NCBI GenBank assembly: GCA_900549455.1
Contig: UROM01000024.1
Location: forward strand, 1-19,781
Origin: an uncultured Collinsella sp.
Lineage (GTDB): Bacteria > Actinomycetota > Coriobacteriia > Coriobacteriales > Coriobacteriaceae
Length of the DNA stretch: 19,781 nucleotides
Direction: 5' to 3'
Shown: positions 16,542-19,781 of the stretch, piece after piece
Layout of the letters: each line of letters opens with the position of its first letter
Numbering within the stretch: position 1 is the stretch's first letter
Translations under genes and position numbers: made by a program
Notes under the pieces: generated by a model
What the model saw: the letters and a program-made list of their open reading frames with translations, nothing else
Told to the model about the DNA's origin: nothing
The model's database searches: none

Positions 16542-16880
16542 ATGGCGCTTCCCATGGTTTATGGCGGCCCCGGCCGGTATGTTCAGGGGCCGGGCGAACT
16601 TTCGCGTCAGGGCAGATATCTGTCATGGCTGGGGTGCTCCGCCTATGTCCTGTTTGACCAAGGCACCGAGGATCGACTGTGCAAGCAGATCGTCGATGGA
16701 TTTCTGGGCGAAGGTCTCAGCGAGCCGTTCTTTAAGATTTATGACGGTCCGTGTAGCGCGATTTCCGATGGCGACCTGCAGGGTGTTGCAAATGCGGTCT
16801 TTAGAAACGAGCGTAATATGGCCAACGAGCAGGTCAAGGTGACCGAACAAAAGCTCGTGCAGCTCATGTGCGAGGCATAG
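16542..16880 (+). pseudogene. N-terminal fragment of a second GldA-like dehydrogenase
   Basis: The 112-residue product (MALPMVYGGPGRYVQGPGEL onward) aligns with the first 85 or so residues of the neighbouring GldA: RYVQGPGELSRQGRYLSWLG against KYIQGPDELAKLGSYVEPLG, and DGDLQGVANAVFRNE against KGEVDRLVALARDNG. It then departs into a 20-residue tail (MANEQVKVTEQKLVQLMCEA) and stops. The NAD-binding glycine loop and every zinc ligand are missing, so it cannot be an active dehydrogenase. The ATG at 16542 has AAAGGG at a long 11-base spacing. Most likely it is a decayed tandem paralogue joined by deletion to the start of another gene. A short regulatory protein is a weaker possibility. Confidence 0.7.
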
Positions 16881-17031
16881 CTTGGCGCTTGATCGACCTT
16901 GTGCAATCGGGGCGGCGATAGGCCATGGGCTATTTGCCGCAAAGATGCGCCGCGTGTAATTTGCCCGAGGCGTGGGCCGATGGCGTATCATTATCTCTTG
17001 CTTGTTTGCACTGCTCAGGGAGGGGCCGCGC

Positions 17032-18285
17032 ATGGCGCAGGAACACGATCTGTTTGATGACATTATCGAGATCAGCAAGGGTTTCGACTTTCTTAAAAAC
17101 CCGCTTGGCGGTGTGACCGATGCACTCGATCCGTCGGCACCGCAGTGGAATCCTGCCGACTACAAGGAGCGTCCGCGCGGCAACACCATTCCGTGCCTGA
17201 CCTGCAAAAACGAAAAGAGCGGCTGTACCGCGTGCATGGACGTGTGCCCGGTCAACGCTATCGAGGTCGAGGAAGACGCCATCGAGATCCTCGACTCCTG
17301 TCGCAAGTGCGGCCTGTGCGCCGCCGCCTGTCCGACCGAGGCGATCATCTCGCCGCGCCTGGCGCCTAAAAACCTGTATGACGACATTGTCTCGGCGGCC
17401 ACGAGCCACGAGACCGCCTACGTCACCTGCACGCGCGCCCTTAAGCGCATGCCGCGCGAAAACGAAGTCGTCGTTGCCTGCGTGGGCGATATTACGGCCG
17501 AGACCTGGTTCTCGGTACTGGCGGACTATCCCAACGTGAGTGTGTACCTGCCGTTGGGTGTGTGCGATAAATGCCGCAACATCGGCGGTGAGGACATTCT
17601 GGGCGAGGCGATTGCGAAGGCCGAGGAGTGGTCTGGCACGGGTATGGGCCTGGAGGTCGACCCCAAGAGCCTCAAGTGCCATAAGCGTCGCGAGTACGAG
17701 CGCAAGGAGTACATGGAAAAGATCGCCCGCACCACGGGCCTGACGGTGACCAAGCTCAACCCGGCGACGGCGGCGCTGGCCTCGGTGACGCAGAAGCTCA
17801 AAGCCCACCGCCACCAGATTACCCAGCTGGAGCGCACGCTCAACACCATGTGCGGCACCACGACGACCAAGCGTCGCCGTTCGCTCACGCACGGGCGGCA
17901 GCTGGTGCTCTCGACGCTGCAAAACCACCCCGAGCTTGCCCAGAACATGCAAGTGAGCACGCCGGAGTGCGATTTTGACAAGTGCACGTCGTGCGGCGAG
18001 TGCGTCAATGTATGCCCCACGTTCGCCTGCGATTTGGTGGGAAGCGGTCGCTTTGCGTTGGAGTCCACGTATTGTTTGGGCTGCGGTGCCTGTGCCAAGG
18101 TGTGTCCCGAGCACGCGCTCAAGCTTGTTGAGCACGATGCGTCCAACTTGGTCGTCGTCGACCCCGAGGCCGAGGAAAAGGCCGCCCAGAAGGCGAAGGC
18201 TCACGAAGAAGCTGAGAAGGTCAAGGCCGAGGCAAAGGCCAAGCTGGACAAGATGCTCGACCAGGTGGAAAAGCTCGCGGACTAG
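17032..18285 (+). CDS. Ferredoxin-like protein with four 4Fe-4S motifs
   Basis: A 417-residue electron carrier, probably cytosolic, since no signal peptide is seen. N-terminal pair: C55-x2-C58-x6-C65-x2-C68-x3-C72-P and C90-x2-C93-x2-C96-x3-C100-P. C-terminal pair: C318-x2-C321-x2-C324-x3-C328-P and C348-x2-C351-x2-C354-x3-C358-P. Between them lies a 200-residue region with extra cysteines (C133, C150, C178, C181, C216) and a basic stretch TKRRRSLTHGR, then an Ala/Lys/Glu-rich tail from about 379 that looks like a coiled coil. The ATG at 17032 has GGGAGG 8 bases upstream; an upstream ATG (16972) would add an unlikely hydrophobic stretch. No redox partner is encoded next to it. The partner enzyme is unknown. 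Confidence 0.82.
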   Translation: MAQEHDLFDDIIEISKGFDFLKNPLGGVTDALDPSAPQWNPADYKERPRGNTIPCLTCKNEKSGCTACMDVCPVNAIEVEEDAIEILDSCRKCGLCAAACPTEAIISPRLAPKNLYDDIVSAATSHETAYVTCTRALKRMPRENEVVVACVGDITAETWFSVLADYPNVSVYLPLGVCDKCRNIGGEDILGEAIAKAEEWSGTGMGLEVDPKSLKCHKRREYERKEYMEKIARTTGLTVTKLNPATAALASVTQKLKAHRHQITQLERTLNTMCGTTTTKRRRSLTHGRQLVLSTLQNHPELAQNMQVSTPECDFDKCTSCGECVNVCPTFACDLVGSGRFALESTYCLGCGACAKVCPEHALKLVEHDASNLVVVDPEAEEKAAQKAKAHEEAEKVKAEAKAKLDKMLDQVEKLAD

Positions 18286-18356
18286 CCAGCGACTCCAATC
18301 TCTGCTTCATCTGCGCCGTCGTGGCGTCCGGATTCGCCTGGATGCCGCGGCGGCGC

Positions 18357-18362
18357 TATACT
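18357..18362 (+). promoter_or_regulatory. Candidate -10 box of ychF
   Basis: TATACT matches the -10 consensus at five of six positions, 37 bases before the GTG start. The -35 region (TTCGCC, 18-base spacing) is poor. The same hexamer is used in front of tRNA-Glu. Confidence 0.4.
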
Positions 18363-18399
18363 TATGCAGTTTGAAGTACCTGTACCAAAAGGAGCTGTC

Positions 18400-19476
18400 G
18401 TGTCCCTTTCCATCGGTATCGTGGGCCTGCCCAATGTGGGCAAGTCGACGCTGTTCACCGCGCTTACCAAAAAGACCGGCCTTGCCGCCAACTACCCGTT
18501 TGCCACGATCGACCCCAACGTGGGTATCGTCGATGTGCCCGATAGCCGCCTGCAAAAGCTTGCCGACATCGTCAACCCGGGTCGCATTGTGCCGGCTACG
18601 GTCGAGTTTGTCGACATCGCAGGTCTGGTGAAGGGCGCTAACGAGGGCGAGGGTCTGGGCAACCAGTTCTTGGCAAACATCCGCGAGACCGACGCCATCT
18701 GCGAGGTCGTGCGCTACTTTAAGGACCCCAACGTCATGCGTGAGGTGGGCCGCACGGGCGAGTTCGTCGACCCCGCCGGCGATGCCGACACCATCATGAC
18801 CGAGCTCATCCTGGCCGATATGGGCACGCTCGAGAAGCAGCTGCCCAAACTCGAGAAGGAGGCCAAGCGCGACAAGGAGCTCATGCCCAAGTTCGAGGTT
18901 GCCAAGCGCCTGCTTGCCTGGCTCAACGAGGGTAAGCGTGCCGCGTCCATGGAGATGACCGACGAGGAGCGCGCCGCCGCCAAGGGCCTGTTCCTGCTCA
19001 CTATGAAGCCCATCCTGTATGTGGCCAACGTAGACGAGGATATGCTCAACGAGGACCTGGCGCCCATCGACGGCGTCAAGCCGCTGCCCATCTGCGCCAA
19101 GATCGAGGCCGAGCTTTCCGAGCTCGATCCCGAGGACGCCGCCGACTACCTGGAGAGCCTAGGCCTGGAGCAGCCCGGCCTGGACGTGCTCGCGCAGGCA
19201 GCCTACAAGCTGCTTGGTCTGCAGTCGTTCTTTACGGCTGGCGAGATGGAGGTCAAGGCCTGGACGGTTCGTCAGGGCGCGACCGCCCCGCAGGCCGCCG
19301 GTGTCATCCACACCGACTTTGAGCGCGGCTTTATTAAGGCCGAGGTTATCGGCTATGACGACTACATCGGGCTCGGCGGCGAGCAGGGCGCCAAGGCTGC
19401 CGGCAAGCTGCGTATTGAGGGCAAGGACTATGTCATGGCCGATGGCGACGTCGTGCACTTCCGCTTTAACGTGTAA
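18400..19476 (+). CDS. ychF: YchF/OLA1-type P-loop ATPase
   Basis: A 358-residue translation-associated, redox-responsive ATPase of the Obg group. G1 is GLPNVGKST at 9-17, G3 is DIAGLVKGANEGEGLGNQF, and the base-recognition loop is NVDE in YVANVDED rather than NKxD, which is what lets the family prefer ATP over GTP. The C-terminal TGS-like domain ends HTDFERGFIKAEVI ... GKDYVMADGDVVHFRFNV. I chose the GTG at 18400: AAGGAG lies five bases upstream and the product then begins MSLSIGIVGLPN as in other YchF proteins. An ATG twelve codons earlier lacks a ribosome site. A membrane-protein gene follows after 11 bases. Confidence 0.97.
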   Translation: MSLSIGIVGLPNVGKSTLFTALTKKTGLAANYPFATIDPNVGIVDVPDSRLQKLADIVNPGRIVPATVEFVDIAGLVKGANEGEGLGNQFLANIRETDAICEVVRYFKDPNVMREVGRTGEFVDPAGDADTIMTELILADMGTLEKQLPKLEKEAKRDKELMPKFEVAKRLLAWLNEGKRAASMEMTDEERAAAKGLFLLTMKPILYVANVDEDMLNEDLAPIDGVKPLPICAKIEAELSELDPEDAADYLESLGLEQPGLDVLAQAAYKLLGLQSFFTAGEMEVKAWTVRQGATAPQAAGVIHTDFERGFIKAEVIGYDDYIGLGGEQGAKAAGKLRIEGKDYVMADGDVVHFRFNV

Positions 19477-19487
19477 GGGCGACGCGC

Positions 19488-19732
19488 ATGTTCAAATATG
19501 GCAAAAAAGCCGGCTACATGGGCATCGCGCTGCTGGTGCTTGCGGTGCTTCCGCTGGCGGTCGCAGCGTTTGTAATCCCCAACATTGGTCCCGAGGTGGC
19601 AACAAAGTTTAATGCCGCCGGCGAGGTTACGCGCTGGGGCAAGAGCTACGAGCTGCTGGCCCTGCCGGTGCTCAATCTGCTGCTGGGTGTGGCGACGTAC
19701 TTTACGGCAGGACGCCAGGCTAAAAACAATGA
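19488..19732 (+). CDS. DUF1648/SdpI-like membrane protein, C-terminus missing
   Basis: Only 81 codons remain before the adapter. The product has a basic N-terminus (MFKYGKKAGYMG), a first membrane helix at about 9-31, then IPNIGPEVATKFNAAGEVTRWGKSYE, which fits the DUF1648 signature found in SdpI-family immunity and transport-like proteins, and a second helix at about 53-74. The start is 11 bases after the ychF stop with AAGGG upstream, so it is probably co-transcribed with ychF. The last residues of the longer open frame (LLYTSPSPRDS) are translated adapter and should be deleted. Confidence 0.75.
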
Positions 19733-19781
19733 CTGTCTCTTATACACATCTCCGAGCCCACGAGACTCCTGAGCATCTCGT
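19733..19781. other. Nextera P7/i7 adapter (not genomic)
   Basis: From CTGTCTCTTATACACATCT onward the sequence is the Tn5 mosaic end, the read-2 arm, the index TCCTGAGC and the first bases of P7, all in reverse complement to 1-49. The genome ends at base 19732. Confidence 0.98.

Overview
The window is a 19.8 kb assembly contig with Illumina Nextera adapter left on both ends (1-50 and 19733-19781); bases 51-19732 are the real insert. High GC, strong GGAGG-type ribosome binding sites, a type III glutamine synthetase, fermentative alcohol/glycerol dehydrogenases, a MurT-GatD enzyme and a B12-dependent methionine synthase suggest a strictly anaerobic, high-GC Gram-positive gut bacterium. My best guess is Coriobacteriia, probably Collinsella. 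This is inferred from gene content and style, not from a marker-gene search.

Layout. (1) 51-5622, minus strand: a 3'-truncated UPF0210/PFL-family gene, preceded by a one-carbon operon metF - metH-reactivation protein - metH. The first two genes of that operon overlap by one base and the third follows after 10 bases. (2) 5623-6049: a divergent intergenic region with several palindromes and nitrogen-regulator-like half sites. (3) 6050-8201, plus strand: glnN (glutamine synthetase III) with its own terminator. (4) 8202-9148: a repeat-rich gap. It holds a MITE-like element with 39-bp inverted arms, two diverged copies of an 88-bp block containing a T-arm-like hairpin, a terminator and the 3' end of tRNA-Glu, the intact tRNA-Glu(UUC) on the minus strand, and four copies of a 16-bp motif in alternating orientation with an exact 80-bp period. 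(5) 9149-13491, minus strand: two tandem paralogous helical-repeat proteins of unknown function followed by a single-chain MurT-GatD fusion. (6) 13990-16880, plus strand: an iron-containing alcohol dehydrogenase, gldA and an N-terminal fragment of a third dehydrogenase. The first two are each closed by a strong intrinsic terminator. (7) 17032-19732, plus strand: a four-cluster ferredoxin-like protein, ychF, and the start of a DUF1648/SdpI-like membrane protein cut by the contig end.

How the genes fit together. MetF makes 5-methyl-tetrahydrofolate, MetH uses it to methylate homocysteine, and the stand-alone activation protein supplies the reactivation domain missing from this short MetH. GlnN makes glutamine, and MurT-GatD uses glutamine to amidate the D-Glu of lipid II. 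The dehydrogenases recycle NAD(P)H in fermentation. The least understood coding unit is the paralogous pair upstream of MurT-GatD. The least explained non-coding structure is the 8.2-9.1 kb region.
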